A stretch of 64,000 nt of DNA from the NCBI RefSeq assembly GCF_022430545.2, contig NZ_CP092488.2, positions 682,001-746,000 on the forward strand. The letters run 5' to 3'. Positions 41,503 through 50,185 of this stretch are shown here, in pieces. The notes under the pieces are model-generated. The model saw only the letters and a list, made by a program, of their open reading frames with translations, was not told where the DNA came from and ran no database searches. Every line of letters starts with the position of its first letter. The stretch's first letter is position 1. Position numbers and translations under genes: made by a program. The DNA comes from Mycobacterium paraterrae (GTDB taxonomy: Bacteria > Actinomycetota > Actinomycetes > Mycobacteriales > Mycobacteriaceae).

Positions 41503-42294
41503 CGGCGCACCCGGCGTCGCTGAAACAACCTGCGCGCAGGCATCTTTGACGCCCATCCCGTCGTCGACCAGCGCGACGACCTGAGCCACCAGGCTCGGCA
41601 GGTCGGCCTGCAACACCGCGCCAGCCAGCACCACGGTGATCTCGCCGAGCACACCGTCGGCCGACCAGGCGGCCAGCTCGTCCAACGATCCGCGCACCAC
41701 TTCCTCATGCACCTTGGTCAACTCACGGCACACCGCCGCCCGCCGCTGCCCGCCGAGTTCGGCGACCGCGTCGAGCAGGCAGGCGTGCAGGCGGCGCGGC
41801 GACTCGAAGAACACCGCCGTGCGCTGCTCGGCTGCCAGTGACGCCAACCAGCTGCGGCGCGCACCCTGTTTCCGCGGGGCGAAGCCCTCGAAGCAGAACC
41901 GCTCCGACGGCAGCCCAGACACCGCCAGCGCCGTCGTCACCGCCGACGGGCCGGGCAAGCACTGCACTGTTAGGCCGGCCTCGACACAGGCGGCCACCAG
42001 CCGGTGACCGGGGTCGCTGATCAGCGGCATTCCGGCGTCGGTGACCAGCAGCACGGTGGCGCCGCCGCTGATTTGCTCTATCAACGCAGGTACCCGGGCC
42101 GCTTCGTTGTGGTCGAAGAGGCTGACCACCTTCCCGGTGATCACCACTTCGAGCGCCTTGGCAAGGGTCCGGACCCGACGGGTGTCTTCTGCGGCGACGA
42201 TGTCCGCCGACGACAGCGCCGCGATCAGGCGCGGAGAGGCGTCGGACGGCTGGCCCAGCGGCGTGGCACCCAGCAGCAGTCGACCCGTAGACAT
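41458..42294 (-). CDS. rsmI: 16S rRNA (cytidine 1402-2'-O)-methyltransferase RsmI
   Basis: RsmI 2'-O-methylates C1402 in the decoding centre. The 278-residue protein has LLGATPLGQPSDASPR, AAEDTRRVRTL, VTDAGMPLISDPGHRLV and PSAVTTALAVSGLPSERFCF, all typical of the tetrapyrrole-methylase fold of RsmI. It is divergent from pmt with 24 bp between starts and overlaps pabB tail to tail. It is the second 16S rRNA methyltransferase in the window besides KsgA. Confidence 0.97.
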   Translation of the reverse strand: MSTGRLLLGATPLGQPSDASPRLIAALSSADIVAAEDTRRVRTLAKALEVVITGKVVSLFDHNEAARVPALIEQISGGATVLLVTDAGMPLISDPGHRLVAACVEAGLTVQCLPGPSAVTTALAVSGLPSERFCFEGFAPRKQGARRSWLASLAAEQRTAVFFESPRRLHACLLDAVAELGGQRRAAVCRELTKVHEEVVRGSLDELAAWSADGVLGEITVVLAGAVLQADLPSLVAQVVALVDDGMGVKDACAQVVSATPGAPSRRELYDAVLQARR

Positions 42295-42318
42295 GGGCCA
42301 CAGCCTACGATCGACCCG

Positions 42319-43872
42319 ATGACTCTCACCGACGACGACGAGCTCCTCGCCGAGGCGGACTCAGTACCGGTGATCAGTCCGGGCCCCTTGGCTCCGGCAC
42401 CCGATTTCGGGCCCGTCGACCGGCTCGAGGGCTGGGTGGTCACCGGCGTGGTCACGGCGCTGGCGGCACTGACCCGCATGGTGAACCTCGGCTCGCCGAC
42501 GGACGCCGGCACGCCGATCTTCGACGAGAAGCATTACGCGCCGCAGGCCTGGCAAGTGCTGCACAACCACGGCGTGGAGGACAACCCCGGTTACGGCCTC
42601 GTCGTGCACCCGCCGGTCGGCAAGCAGTTGATCGCGATCGGCGAGGCGTTGTTCGGCTACACCGGGCTGGGTTGGCGATTCGCCGGCGCGATCCTCGGCA
42701 CGATCATGGTGGCGCTGGTGGTGCGGATCGTGCGGCGGATCAGCCGCTCGACACTGGTCGGCGCGATCGCCGGTCTGCTCGTGATCGCCGACGGGGTCAG
42801 CTTCGTGGTTGCCCGCACCGCACTGCTCGACGGGTTTCTGGCGTTTCTGGTGCTGGCCGCCTTCGGCGCGCTGATCGTCGACCGGGACCAGGTGCGGGAG
42901 CGAATGCACGTCGCGTACACCGAGGGCCGCATCGACGAGACCCTGTGGGGCCCGCGGCTCGGTGTGCGGTGGTGGCGCTTCGGCGCCGGCGTCCTGCTCG
43001 GATTGGCTTGCGGGACAAAGTGGTCCGGGCTCTATTTCGTGGTCTTCTTCGGCGTGATGTCGTTGGCGTTCGATGTCGCGGCCCGCCGCCAGTATCGGGT
43101 GCTGCGACCGTGGTTGGGCACTTTGCGCCGCGACCTGGTTCCAACGGCATACGCGCTGTTGATCATTCCGTTCGGGGTCTACCTGGCCAGCTACGCGCCG
43201 TGGTTCGCGTCGGAGACGGCGATCGACCGGCACGAGGTGGGCCAGTCGATCGGGCCGAAATCGAATGTCCCACTGCCCGACGCGATTCGCTCGCTATGGC
43301 ACTACACCTACAACGCGTATCACTTTCACGCCGGCTTGACGAATGCAGCGGGAAACTATCACCCGTGGGAGTCGAAGCCGTGGGCGTGGCCGATGTCGCT
43401 GCGACCGGTGCTGTACGCGATCGACCAACAGAACGTCCCGGGCTGTGGCGCGCAATCCTGCGTCAAAGCGGTGATGCTGGTTGGGACTCCGGCGTTGTGG
43501 TGGGTTTCGGTGCCGATGCTGGTGTACGCCTCGTGGCGCATGTTGGTACGCCGCGACTGGCGCTACGCCGCGGTGCTGGTCGGCTATTGCGCCGGCTGGC
43601 TGCCGTGGTTCGCCGACATCGACCGCCAGATGTACTTCTTCTACGCCGCGACCATGGCGCCGTTCCTGGCGATGGGGGTCGCGCTGATCCTCGGCGACAT
43701 CCTCTACAAACCTGGGCAGGGAGCCGAGCGTCGCAGCCTTGGGCTGATCGTGGTGTCCTGTTACGTGGCACTGGTTTTGACGAACTTCGCGTGGCTGTTC
43801 CCGGTGCTCACCGGTCAGCCGATCTCGCAGAACACCTGGAACATGGAGATCTGGCTGCCCAGCTGGCGCTAG
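42319..43872 (+). CDS. pmt: Protein O-mannosyltransferase
   Basis: Pmt transfers mannose from polyprenyl-phospho-mannose to Ser/Thr of exported proteins during Sec translocation. The 517-residue GT39 membrane protein has about ten hydrophobic helices. Its first luminal loop carries the catalytic acidic pair in FDEKHYAPQAWQ, followed by NPGYGLVVHPPVGK, and later HYTYNAYHFHAGLTN. The ATG at 42319 gives MTLTDDDELLAE. Its orthologue in M. tuberculosis is Rv1002c. The lipoproteins and RpfB encoded nearby are plausible substrates in principle. Confidence 0.96.
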   Translation: MTLTDDDELLAEADSVPVISPGPLAPAPDFGPVDRLEGWVVTGVVTALAALTRMVNLGSPTDAGTPIFDEKHYAPQAWQVLHNHGVEDNPGYGLVVHPPVGKQLIAIGEALFGYTGLGWRFAGAILGTIMVALVVRIVRRISRSTLVGAIAGLLVIADGVSFVVARTALLDGFLAFLVLAAFGALIVDRDQVRERMHVAYTEGRIDETLWGPRLGVRWWRFGAGVLLGLACGTKWSGLYFVVFFGVMSLAFDVAARRQYRVLRPWLGTLRRDLVPTAYALLIIPFGVYLASYAPWFASETAIDRHEVGQSIGPKSNVPLPDAIRSLWHYTYNAYHFHAGLTNAAGNYHPWESKPWAWPMSLRPVLYAIDQQNVPGCGAQSCVKAVMLVGTPALWWVSVPMLVYASWRMLVRRDWRYAAVLVGYCAGWLPWFADIDRQMYFFYAATMAPFLAMGVALILGDILYKPGQGAERRSLGLIVVSCYVALVLTNFAWLFPVLTGQPISQNTWNMEIWLPSWR

Positions 43873-43893
43873 CGGCCGCGAAACTGGGGGTAC

Positions 43894-43909
43894 CTCCCGC
43901 TTGCGGGGG
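43894..43909 (+). other. GC-rich hairpin after pmt
   Basis: CTCCCGC-TT-GCGGGGG can pair over seven positions (one G-U) just 22 bp after the pmt stop. No U-tract follows on either strand, so it is at best a weak terminator. The surrounding GGGGGTACCTCCCGCTTGCG looks like a short dispersed mycobacterial element, from memory only. Confidence 0.35.
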
Positions 43910-43994
43910 AAAGCCCTGGCCGCGATTTTCGACTATCCACAGCCCGGCTTCTGTCTGGGGGCGCACTTCGCGACCGCTCGGCATCATCACGCAC

Positions 43995-44873
43995 GTGGAT
44001 ACGCCCATCGTCGGCAGCGAAGCGGTAGCCAGCGGCGCGCTCAGCCGCGGTCAACTGCGATGGAATTATCGTCCGATATTTCCGGACATCTACCTGCCCA
44101 GGTCGGTTGACAGATCCCTGGAGGCCATGACTGTCGGCGCGTGGCTATGGTCCGGGCAGCGCTCGACGATCACCGGACGAGCGGCCGCAGCACTGCACGG
44201 CGCGAAGTGGGTCAGCGAGACCTCGCCAGTCGAAATGCTTTGGCGGAACAACCATTGCCCGCCCGGCATGATCACACGTCACGAACGATTCGCGTCAGAC
44301 GCAATCATGTCGCTCCGCGGTCTCTCAGTTGCCACGCCGTTGCGAACGGGATTCGATCTGGCACGCCACCTCATAGGAGCAACCGCTGTTGCCCACCTCG
44401 ACGATCTCGCCCGCGCAACGGGGATAACGAGCGCGGACGTAGCGAATCTTCTCGACCGCTATCCGGGGGCCCGGGGAAGCAGGCGTGCCCGATTACTCAT
44501 CGACATGACGGACGCCGGCGCCGAGTCGCCGAAAGAATCGTGGTTGCGGCTCATCTTGATCAGCGCTGGTCTGCCGCCGCCCACTACGCAGATCCTGGTA
44601 ACCGACGGCCCATTCGTGGCCTACCTCGACATGGGCTGGGAAACTCCGATGGTTGCGGTGGAATACGACGGCGACCATCATCGCCTGGATAGACGCCAGT
44701 ACGTCAAGGACATCCGACGCGCGGGGTCGCTCGAGCACATCGGCTGGCACGTCATCCGCGTGATCAAAGAAGACCGCCCACGCGAGATCGTTGCTCGAGT
44801 CACGCGAGCATTAGCTCAACGCGGTTACCCGATTTCGCAGCGAAACCGAAGGTATGATCGCGGTGCCGCGTAA
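43995..44873 (+). CDS. DUF559 endonuclease-fold protein with AbiEi-like N-terminus
   Basis: This is a 292-residue protein from a GTG at 43995. The N-terminal half (ASGALSRGQLRWNYRPIFPD, SVDRSLEAM) resembles the winged-helix/AbiEi-type proteins frequent in mycobacteria. The C-terminal DUF559 domain has the Vsr-like nuclease core VAVEYDGDHHR, YVKDIRRAGSLEHIGW and VIRVIKEDR. Such genes occur in many copies in mycobacterial genomes. A nuclease or toxin-antitoxin role has been suggested for the folds but is not shown, and no partner gene is adjacent. Confidence 0.8.
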   Translation: MDTPIVGSEAVASGALSRGQLRWNYRPIFPDIYLPRSVDRSLEAMTVGAWLWSGQRSTITGRAAAALHGAKWVSETSPVEMLWRNNHCPPGMITRHERFASDAIMSLRGLSVATPLRTGFDLARHLIGATAVAHLDDLARATGITSADVANLLDRYPGARGSRRARLLIDMTDAGAESPKESWLRLILISAGLPPPTTQILVTDGPFVAYLDMGWETPMVAVEYDGDHHRLDRRQYVKDIRRAGSLEHIGWHVIRVIKEDRPREIVARVTRALAQRGYPISQRNRRYDRGAA

Positions 44874-44919
44874 ATCACTGCCAAAGCTTCTATTTCGCGT
44901 CAACAATCGTCAGTGATCG

Positions 44920-45186
44920 TCAACGATCAGCGCCCAGCTCACACGAGTCGCGCACCTTCGGCGAGTAGGTGATGTCGCCGCATTCGCATTCCCACGTCGT
45001 GTGGCGGCCACGGCCGCAGGAGCATGACCGGCTTCCGACCATCATGTGTCCCGGCAGCAGCCAGTGCCCGCGCGCGCATCGGTAGGGCCGGCTGTCGGTG
45101 TACAGCACCAGATCGTCGTCAACATCGATAGTCACGCTTCCGACAGTGACATGTTCAGCGCGCCATGGGCAGGCCACGCAGCGCAT
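44920..45186 (-). CDS. Cysteine-rich hypothetical protein
   Basis: From the ATG at 45186 this is 88 residues; a TTG at 45243 would add 19. It carries cysteine and histidine clusters in MRCVACPW, YRCARGHWLLPGHM, RSCSCGRGRH and WECECGD, which look like one or two zinc ribbons. I recognise no family. It is divergent from soxR. The cysteine spacing argues that it is a real gene and not a shadow, since nothing is coded opposite it. Confidence 0.6.
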   Translation of the reverse strand: MRCVACPWRAEHVTVGSVTIDVDDDLVLYTDSRPYRCARGHWLLPGHMMVGSRSCSCGRGRHTTWECECGDITYSPKVRDSCELGADR

Positions 45187-45265
45187 CGTGACCGTTTGGT
45201 GTCCCGCCCCGCGCGTGTCGGTTATCTGACGAAGCGTTCCCAAGACCTGACGTAACGTTCAGGCC

Positions 45266-45697
45266 GTGCACGTCCAGGACCTGTCGCCCGGTGAACTCGC
45301 GGCCCGCGCCGGCGTCGCGGTCTCGGCGCTGCATTTTTACGAGCGGCACGGGCTGATCACCAGCACTCGCACATCGGGTAACCAGCGCCGCTACACCCGC
45401 GACACACTGCGCCGGGTCGCGTTCATCAAGCTGTCGCAGCGACTGGGCATCCCGTTGGCTCGCGTCCGCGACGCGCTGGCCACACTGCCCGCCGACCGCG
45501 TGCCGACCAGCCGCGATTGGGCCAAATTGTCGGCGGGATGGCGCTCGGATCTCGACGATCGCATCCTGCATCTGCAGCGCCTGCGCGACGACCTGGCCAA
45601 CTGCATCGGCTGCGGATGCCTGAGCTTGCGCGCCTGCGCGCTGTTCAATCCCGACGACACCCTTGGCGCGCAAGGAACCGGAGCAGTACTGCTTTAG
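45266..45697 (+). CDS. soxR: Redox-sensing MerR-family regulator SoxR
   Basis: SoxR is an iron-sulfur activator that answers redox-cycling compounds. The 143-residue protein has a MerR helix-turn-helix (ELAARAGVAVSALHFYERHG), a dimerisation helix, and the [2Fe-2S] cysteine cluster CIGCGCLSLRAC near residue 112. It starts at a GTG. Homologues in actinobacteria usually control a small set of oxidoreductase or efflux genes. None is adjacent except the AlkB-like gene just downstream in the same direction. Confidence 0.95.
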   Translation: MHVQDLSPGELAARAGVAVSALHFYERHGLITSTRTSGNQRRYTRDTLRRVAFIKLSQRLGIPLARVRDALATLPADRVPTSRDWAKLSAGWRSDLDDRILHLQRLRDDLANCIGCGCLSLRACALFNPDDTLGAQGTGAVLL

Positions 45698-45737
45698 CCC
45701 CTCCGGAATCGAACAATTGTGCGATAGAATCGGCGCC

Positions 45738-46334
45738 GTGGTGATCGAGGTTCAGGAGTCGTTATTCGAGTGCAACGACCGACGATCACTGGGCCGCGGA
45801 GCCTGGATCGACATCCGCTCCGGGTGGTTGACCGGGGCGGACGAGTTGCTCGGCGAATTGCTCGAATCGATTCCGTGGCGCGCCGAACGCCGCCAGATGT
45901 ACGACCGCGTCCTGGACGTCCCGCGCCTGCTCAGCTTCCACGACCTGACGACCGAGGACGCCCCGCACCCTCACTTGGCCCGGATGCGGCGACGGCTCAA
46001 CGACATCTATGCCGGCGAGCTCGGTGAGCCGTTCACCACCGTCGGGCTGTGCTGGTATCGGGACGGATCGGATAGCGTCGCGTGGCACGGCGACACCATC
46101 GGCCGAAGCAGCACCCACGACACGATGGTCGCGATCGTCAGTCTCGGCGCTACCCGAACCCTCGCCCTGCGACCACGGGGAGGCGGCGCATCGCTGCGGT
46201 TGCCGCAGGCGCACGGCGACCTCCTGGTGATGGGCGGCTCATGCCAGCGGACCTGGGAGCATTCGGTGCCGAAGACGTCGGCCCCCACCGGGCCGCGGGT
46301 CAGCATCCAGTTCCGACCCAGAGATGTCCGTTAG
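45738..46334 (+). CDS. 2OG-Fe(II) oxygenase, AlkB-like
   Basis: This is about 198 residues from a GTG at 45738 (a GTG at 45741 is equally possible). It shows the iron ligands His-x-Asp in VAWHGDTIG and a distal His in WEHSVPKT, plus the 2-oxoglutarate arginine in RVSIQFRPRD. FTTVGLCWYRDGSDSVAWH is the AlkB nucleotide-lid type sequence. By position next to pat it corresponds to Rv1000c of M. tuberculosis. Oxidative repair of alkylated nucleic acid is the likely role. The 3' end nearly abuts the convergent lipoprotein gene. Confidence 0.88.
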   Translation: MVIEVQESLFECNDRRSLGRGAWIDIRSGWLTGADELLGELLESIPWRAERRQMYDRVLDVPRLLSFHDLTTEDAPHPHLARMRRRLNDIYAGELGEPFTTVGLCWYRDGSDSVAWHGDTIGRSSTHDTMVAIVSLGATRTLALRPRGGGASLRLPQAHGDLLVMGGSCQRTWEHSVPKTSAPTGPRVSIQFRPRDVR

Positions 46335-46337
46335 CGG

Positions 46338-46994
46338 TCAGTCTCTGACGGCGGCGACCGACTTCACCAACAAGTCGCGCGCCTGTTTGGTGTCGACGGG
46401 CTTGGCCGGTTGACCCTGCACCAGCATCGGATTGGCAGTCACGATCACCTGGTAGTCACCGAAATGTGCAGTGTAGTTGTACAACTCGCCGCTGCGCGGC
46501 TTGCCCTGAACCATGGTCTGCAGAACACGGTGCACTCCGAGGGTTTGGGTGCCTTCTATCTGCGGCGTGTCGACGACCTCGATCAGCCCGCGCACCCGGC
46601 CGCCCTGGAAAGCCACCTTCTTGCAGTTCCGTGGCGGTGCTTGGAACGGGACCGGCGCGGAGGTTTGCAACGCCATCGCGATAAAGCGTCCACCGTCCCC
46701 CTCGGCGGCCACCGCAGCCATGTTGCCCTGCAGGCCGGGCGGCATGTCCTCACCGATGACGAATGACGCGCACTCCGGCGGATCGAACGTCAGACCCGGC
46801 GGCAACTTGTGCGTCATCAGCACTTTGGGATCGATACCGGTCTTGGCGGTGTCCTTGACCTTGTAGCCGGGGCCGAAGTCGGACTTCACCTTCACGATCT
46901 TGGTGATATCGGCAGCGGGAGGCGCCTCCGACGATCCGTGAGAGCAGGCCGTCAACAGACAGACGCTCGCGATCGCCACCCCTAGCCGCATCAT
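46338..46994 (-). CDS. Lipoprotein, DUF5642-like
   Basis: The product has 218 residues with a lipobox LLTAC near residue 18 and no further membrane segment. The mature part contains FGPGYKVKDT, LTFDPPECASFVIG and a final AHFGDYQVIVTANP, then RDLLVKSVAAVRD. It is clearly related to the next gene upstream (both end LLVK[ST]V[AS]AVR). It is the third gene of the pat operon. I recall no function for the family. Start codon options are ATG 46994 or 46991, or a TTG at 47003. Confidence 0.82.
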   Translation of the reverse strand: MMRLGVAIASVCLLTACSHGSSEAPPAADITKIVKVKSDFGPGYKVKDTAKTGIDPKVLMTHKLPPGLTFDPPECASFVIGEDMPPGLQGNMAAVAAEGDGGRFIAMALQTSAPVPFQAPPRNCKKVAFQGGRVRGLIEVVDTPQIEGTQTLGVHRVLQTMVQGKPRSGELYNYTAHFGDYQVIVTANPMLVQGQPAKPVDTKQARDLLVKSVAAVRD

Positions 46995-47018
46995 CGGGGC
47001 CAATCTAACGCACCGCCC

Positions 47019-47681
47019 CTACCCGCGTACGGCTGATACGGTTTTCACCAGCAAGTCGGCGGCGAACTGTGGCGTCAGCGCCGGATTCGGTGAGCCGGGA
47101 TCGCTGACCACGGTGGTGAAGGCGTAATAGTCACCCAGGTAGGCAGTGAAGGTGCTTGCCTGCGAACCGATTTCATTGCCTCCTTCGACGGCGGTGACAA
47201 TGTCGGCGGTCATTCCCAAGGCATCGGCGCCGTCGATGCGAGGAGCGTCGACCAGACGCACGAGCGCGCTGGCCCGCCGGCCGGCCATGCGCCACTGGCG
47301 GCACTGGTCAAGCAACGCGTGGTCCAACGACACACCCCCGGCCGGCGCGGCGACCACCATTGCGTACACCGTCCCGCCCGGACCCGAACCTGAAATACCC
47401 TGCGGGGCTTGACCGCGGCCAGCGGCCGGGTCGGCAAGCGGCGCGCAACGTGGCGGGTCGGCCACGCCGGCTCCCCCGATACCCCAAACACCCTCCGGCG
47501 CAGACACATTCAATACCGGGGCCACCTCATAACCGGGCGGCAGATCACGGCGCACGCGTCTGATGTTGCCGGGGTCGACGTGGCGCGCGGCCGAACCGGC
47601 CGGCGGTGGCGGCGGATGTTCGGCCGGGTGGGCGCAGCCCGCGAGCATCAGCAGCACCGTCGCGGCCGAGGCAGGGCGCAT
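47019..47681 (-). CDS. Lipoprotein, paralogue of its neighbour
   Basis: This is 220 residues with lipobox LMLAGC (Cys16) and a proline-rich stretch (AEHPPPPPAGSA) after the anchor. The mature domain has LPPGYEVAPVLNVSAPEGVW and AYLGDYYAFTTVVSDPG, aligning with the downstream lipoprotein. Its ATG is 1 bp after the pat stop, so it is co-translated with that enzyme. In M. tuberculosis Rv0999 follows Rv0998 in the same way. Tandem copies here suggest a local duplication. Confidence 0.83.
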   Translation of the reverse strand: MRPASAATVLLMLAGCAHPAEHPPPPPAGSAARHVDPGNIRRVRRDLPPGYEVAPVLNVSAPEGVWGIGGAGVADPPRCAPLADPAAGRGQAPQGISGSGPGGTVYAMVVAAPAGGVSLDHALLDQCRQWRMAGRRASALVRLVDAPRIDGADALGMTADIVTAVEGGNEIGSQASTFTAYLGDYYAFTTVVSDPGSPNPALTPQFAADLLVKTVSAVRG

Positions 47682-47682
47682 A

Positions 47683-48693
47683 TTAGCTGACAGCCCGAAT
47701 AACTTGGCGCGCAGTATGTTTGATCTGATCCACCATATCGCGACTCAATGCAAGGTCACGCGTGTCGGGCACATCGATGACGGTGGTGACCACCCCGACG
47801 TCGTCGCGCTGCCAGCGGGCACCGTAACGGTCCATGAGCGTGCGCATGCCCACGTTGTCGGCGAGCATCCGGCCCGAAAACCTCTCCACCCCCGCCACCC
47901 GCGCGGCGACGGAGAGGGCAGCGATCAGAAACGAGCCGATCCCGCGGCGCTGGTAGGCGTCGGCGACGGTGAATGCGACCTCGGCGAGCGTTTGGTCGTG
48001 GTTGTCGCGAACAAATCGCGCGTCGGCGATCGGATTGCCGCTCAGGTCGGTCATCACCCAGACGAAGTGGTCGACGTAGTCGACCTCGGCGAGATAGTCC
48101 ATCAGCGCCGGACTGGGTACACGCGCTGACATGAACCGCCGGTATAACGTCTCGCTGGAGAATTTCACATGCCCTTGCAGTGTTCGCGCGCTGTCACCGG
48201 GTAGCACCGGACGCAGCAGCAGTTCTGAGCCGTCACGAATCCGGACCGGGATCGGCGTGAGGAACGCCGCGAGCCGCTGGCGTATCGTCCGCACCAGTCG
48301 GGTCATGATCCCCGGGATGTGCACCAGCCGCGCGAACGCATCGCTGTCACCGATCCAGCCGGTCAGCAGCTCCGTAGTGATCACGGTCGCCGTCCGCGGA
48401 ATGTGACGCAGCAGGGCGATTTCACCGACAATCGTGCCGGCGGCGACGTGCTCCAGCGTGACTATGTTGTCGTCACCGACATGTTGGATCTGAGCCGCGC
48501 CGGACGCGATGAGCAGGAACGACACCGCCCGTTCGCCCTGGCGCATCAGCGTCTGCCCCGCCGCGGCCTGCAGCGGTTGCAAGCTCGCTGCCAGCGGCAT
48601 CAGGTCCTCGGCGGGGCAACCCTTGAAGATGTCCAAGCTGGCCAGTTCGTCAGCGCGCAGCGTGGTCAGTTCGGTCACCGTGCCCGCCCCCAT
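47683..48693 (-). CDS. pat: cAMP-regulated protein lysine acetyltransferase Pat
   Basis: This 336-residue two-domain protein has an N-terminal cyclic-nucleotide-binding domain (GTIVGEIALLRHIPRTATV, the cAMP phosphate cassette) joined to a GNAT acetyltransferase (AEVAFTVADAYQRRGIGSFL). Mycobacterial orthologues (Rv0998) acetylate acyl-CoA ligases such as Acs and are switched on by cAMP. The FadD-type ligase pks16 in this window is a conceivable substrate class, which is speculation. The pat stop and the lipoprotein ATG are 1 bp apart. Confidence 0.95.
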   Translation of the reverse strand: MGAGTVTELTTLRADELASLDIFKGCPAEDLMPLAASLQPLQAAAGQTLMRQGERAVSFLLIASGAAQIQHVGDDNIVTLEHVAAGTIVGEIALLRHIPRTATVITTELLTGWIGDSDAFARLVHIPGIMTRLVRTIRQRLAAFLTPIPVRIRDGSELLLRPVLPGDSARTLQGHVKFSSETLYRRFMSARVPSPALMDYLAEVDYVDHFVWVMTDLSGNPIADARFVRDNHDQTLAEVAFTVADAYQRRGIGSFLIAALSVAARVAGVERFSGRMLADNVGMRTLMDRYGARWQRDDVGVVTTVIDVPDTRDLALSRDMVDQIKHTARQVIRAVS

Positions 48694-48772
48694 CGCCGTC
48701 GAAGATTGTTGCCAAGGCTATGGGCTGTCAGCGTGTTGCAGCAAGGACACGCGTCCCGGCAGACTCGCTGTC

Positions 48773-49519
48773 GTGGCTGCCACCGACGATCCGTTGCAGA
48801 GGACCCGCGACTTGTTGGATCGCGACGCGAGCCTGCGGCACGGATTCCTGGACACGCTGGGCGAGTCGGTCGCCAGCGAAACGCCGACGCTGGCGCAGCG
48901 GGCGATGAACAGCCCGCTGGTCGCGACCATTTACGAGCGACTGTGGCGCCCGGTGGCGTTCTACGTCGGCAGCGGCATCACGACCGGCGCCGAGCAGCGC
49001 CGGGCGGCCGAAGCCCTTCGCCTTTCCTGCGCCACTCGCCTACTCGACATCGCCTGTGGCCCGGGCAATTTCACCGGCAAGCTAGCCGAGCAACTGCCAC
49101 CGGGCGGACTCGCGGTCGGGCTCGACATCTCGGTTCCGATGCTGACCCGCGCCGTGCATGACAACAGCGGCCCGCGCACCTGCTACGTGCGCGGCGACGC
49201 GGGCGTGCTGCCGTTCGACGACGAAACCTTCGACGCGGTCTGCTGTTTCGGTGCGCTGTACTTGATGCCGAAGCCGATCCAGGTCGCCCGCGAAATGGTG
49301 CGGGTGCTGCGACCCGGGGGTCGCATCGCGATCCTGACCAGCCACGCCAGTCACATACCGCCCGTGCGATACGCGACGAAGGCAAGCGCCGGGGCGATCG
49401 GGATACGCATGTTCGATCGTCAGGTGTTCGTCGACTTGTTCGCCGAAGCCGGGCTCGTCGACATCGACCAGCAGATCCAGCGTCATCTGCAGTTCGTCAC
49501 GGCCGGCAAAGCGGAGTAA
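48773..49519 (+). CDS. Class I SAM-dependent methyltransferase
   Basis: This is 248 residues from a GTG at 48773. It has the SAM loop LLDIACGPGNFTGKLAEQL, acidic residue in VGLDISVPML, VRGDAGVLPFDDETFDAVCC and MVRVLRPGGRIAILTS, a UbiE/COQ5-like arrangement. The first ~80 residues form a helical cap with no match I recognise. It is divergent from pat. The substrate is unknown; a small lipid or quinone is typical for this subgroup. Confidence 0.88.
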   Translation: MAATDDPLQRTRDLLDRDASLRHGFLDTLGESVASETPTLAQRAMNSPLVATIYERLWRPVAFYVGSGITTGAEQRRAAEALRLSCATRLLDIACGPGNFTGKLAEQLPPGGLAVGLDISVPMLTRAVHDNSGPRTCYVRGDAGVLPFDDETFDAVCCFGALYLMPKPIQVAREMVRVLRPGGRIAILTSHASHIPPVRYATKASAGAIGIRMFDRQVFVDLFAEAGLVDIDQQIQRHLQFVTAGKAE

Positions 49520-49522
49520 CGC

Positions 49523-50074
49523 TCAGGTCAGCGCGTAGAACCCCTCGTCGGCCCCCGTCCCGGCCTGCGTTTCACCGGCCATCAGAGCCTGGGACTTGAA
49601 CACACGAGCGGCGGCGCTGGGCTGATGCCGGACGGCGACGAAGGTGCGGCCAAGGTTGGTTGGGTGGTGGCGGCCCCACAGCAAGACGTCGGCCTCGTCA
49701 TCTCCCATCGCGAGCACCTGGTGGCGTACGGCGTCACTTCTGACCATCACGTCTGTGGCCGCCGCCAGCAGGTGCGGGCGCCGCAGCATCCCCGAACCCG
49801 ACAGTCGCTCGGCGAGCCGTGCGCCCAGGATTCGGAGGGGCCGATCGTCGATCACGATGTCGCCGTCGATCACGACGCTGACCTCCCAGCCCGCCATGGC
49901 GCGGTCAAAGATCAGACCACCGATCGACCGCACCACGTCGGCGACGTTGGCCGCCACGATCTGGAATTGGTAGCTGCCAGGATCACCGGCCTGCTCGCGC
50001 AGCGTCCCTGCCGGCGAGGAGAGCCGGCGTTGGGCGCGATGCGATTGGTTGAGCGTGCTAGCCAGAGCGGTCAC
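49523..50074 (-). CDS. Hypothetical protein
   Basis: This is about 183 residues if started at the GTG at 50074; a TTG at 50101 would add nine. No domain is recognised. The middle is hydrophobic and orderly (VVRSIGGLIFDRAMAGWEVS and VVIDGDIVIDDRPLRILGA), suggesting a globular protein with a receiver- or ATPase-like beta strand. It overlaps nothing on the other strand, and codon-position GC fits coding sequence. It converges on the methyltransferase with 3 bp between stops. Confidence 0.6.
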   Translation of the reverse strand: MTALASTLNQSHRAQRRLSSPAGTLREQAGDPGSYQFQIVAANVADVVRSIGGLIFDRAMAGWEVSVVIDGDIVIDDRPLRILGARLAERLSGSGMLRRPHLLAAATDVMVRSDAVRHQVLAMGDDEADVLLWGRHHPTNLGRTFVAVRHQPSAAARVFKSQALMAGETQAGTGADEGFYALT

Positions 50075-50185
50075 GTGGGGTCCATTCGCCGATGTGCGCA
50101 ATTATCAATGACACTACGAAGATAGAGTAGTGGTGGACCGCGATAAAAACCAAGTACGTTGCCGCGATCTCCTTTGCCATCGAGA

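Noticed and set aside
42672..44873. 733-codon plus-strand frame spanning pmt and the DUF559 gene as one fused protein
   Set aside because: The first part is a shadow of pmt in another frame. Only the part from 43995 encodes a recognisable protein.
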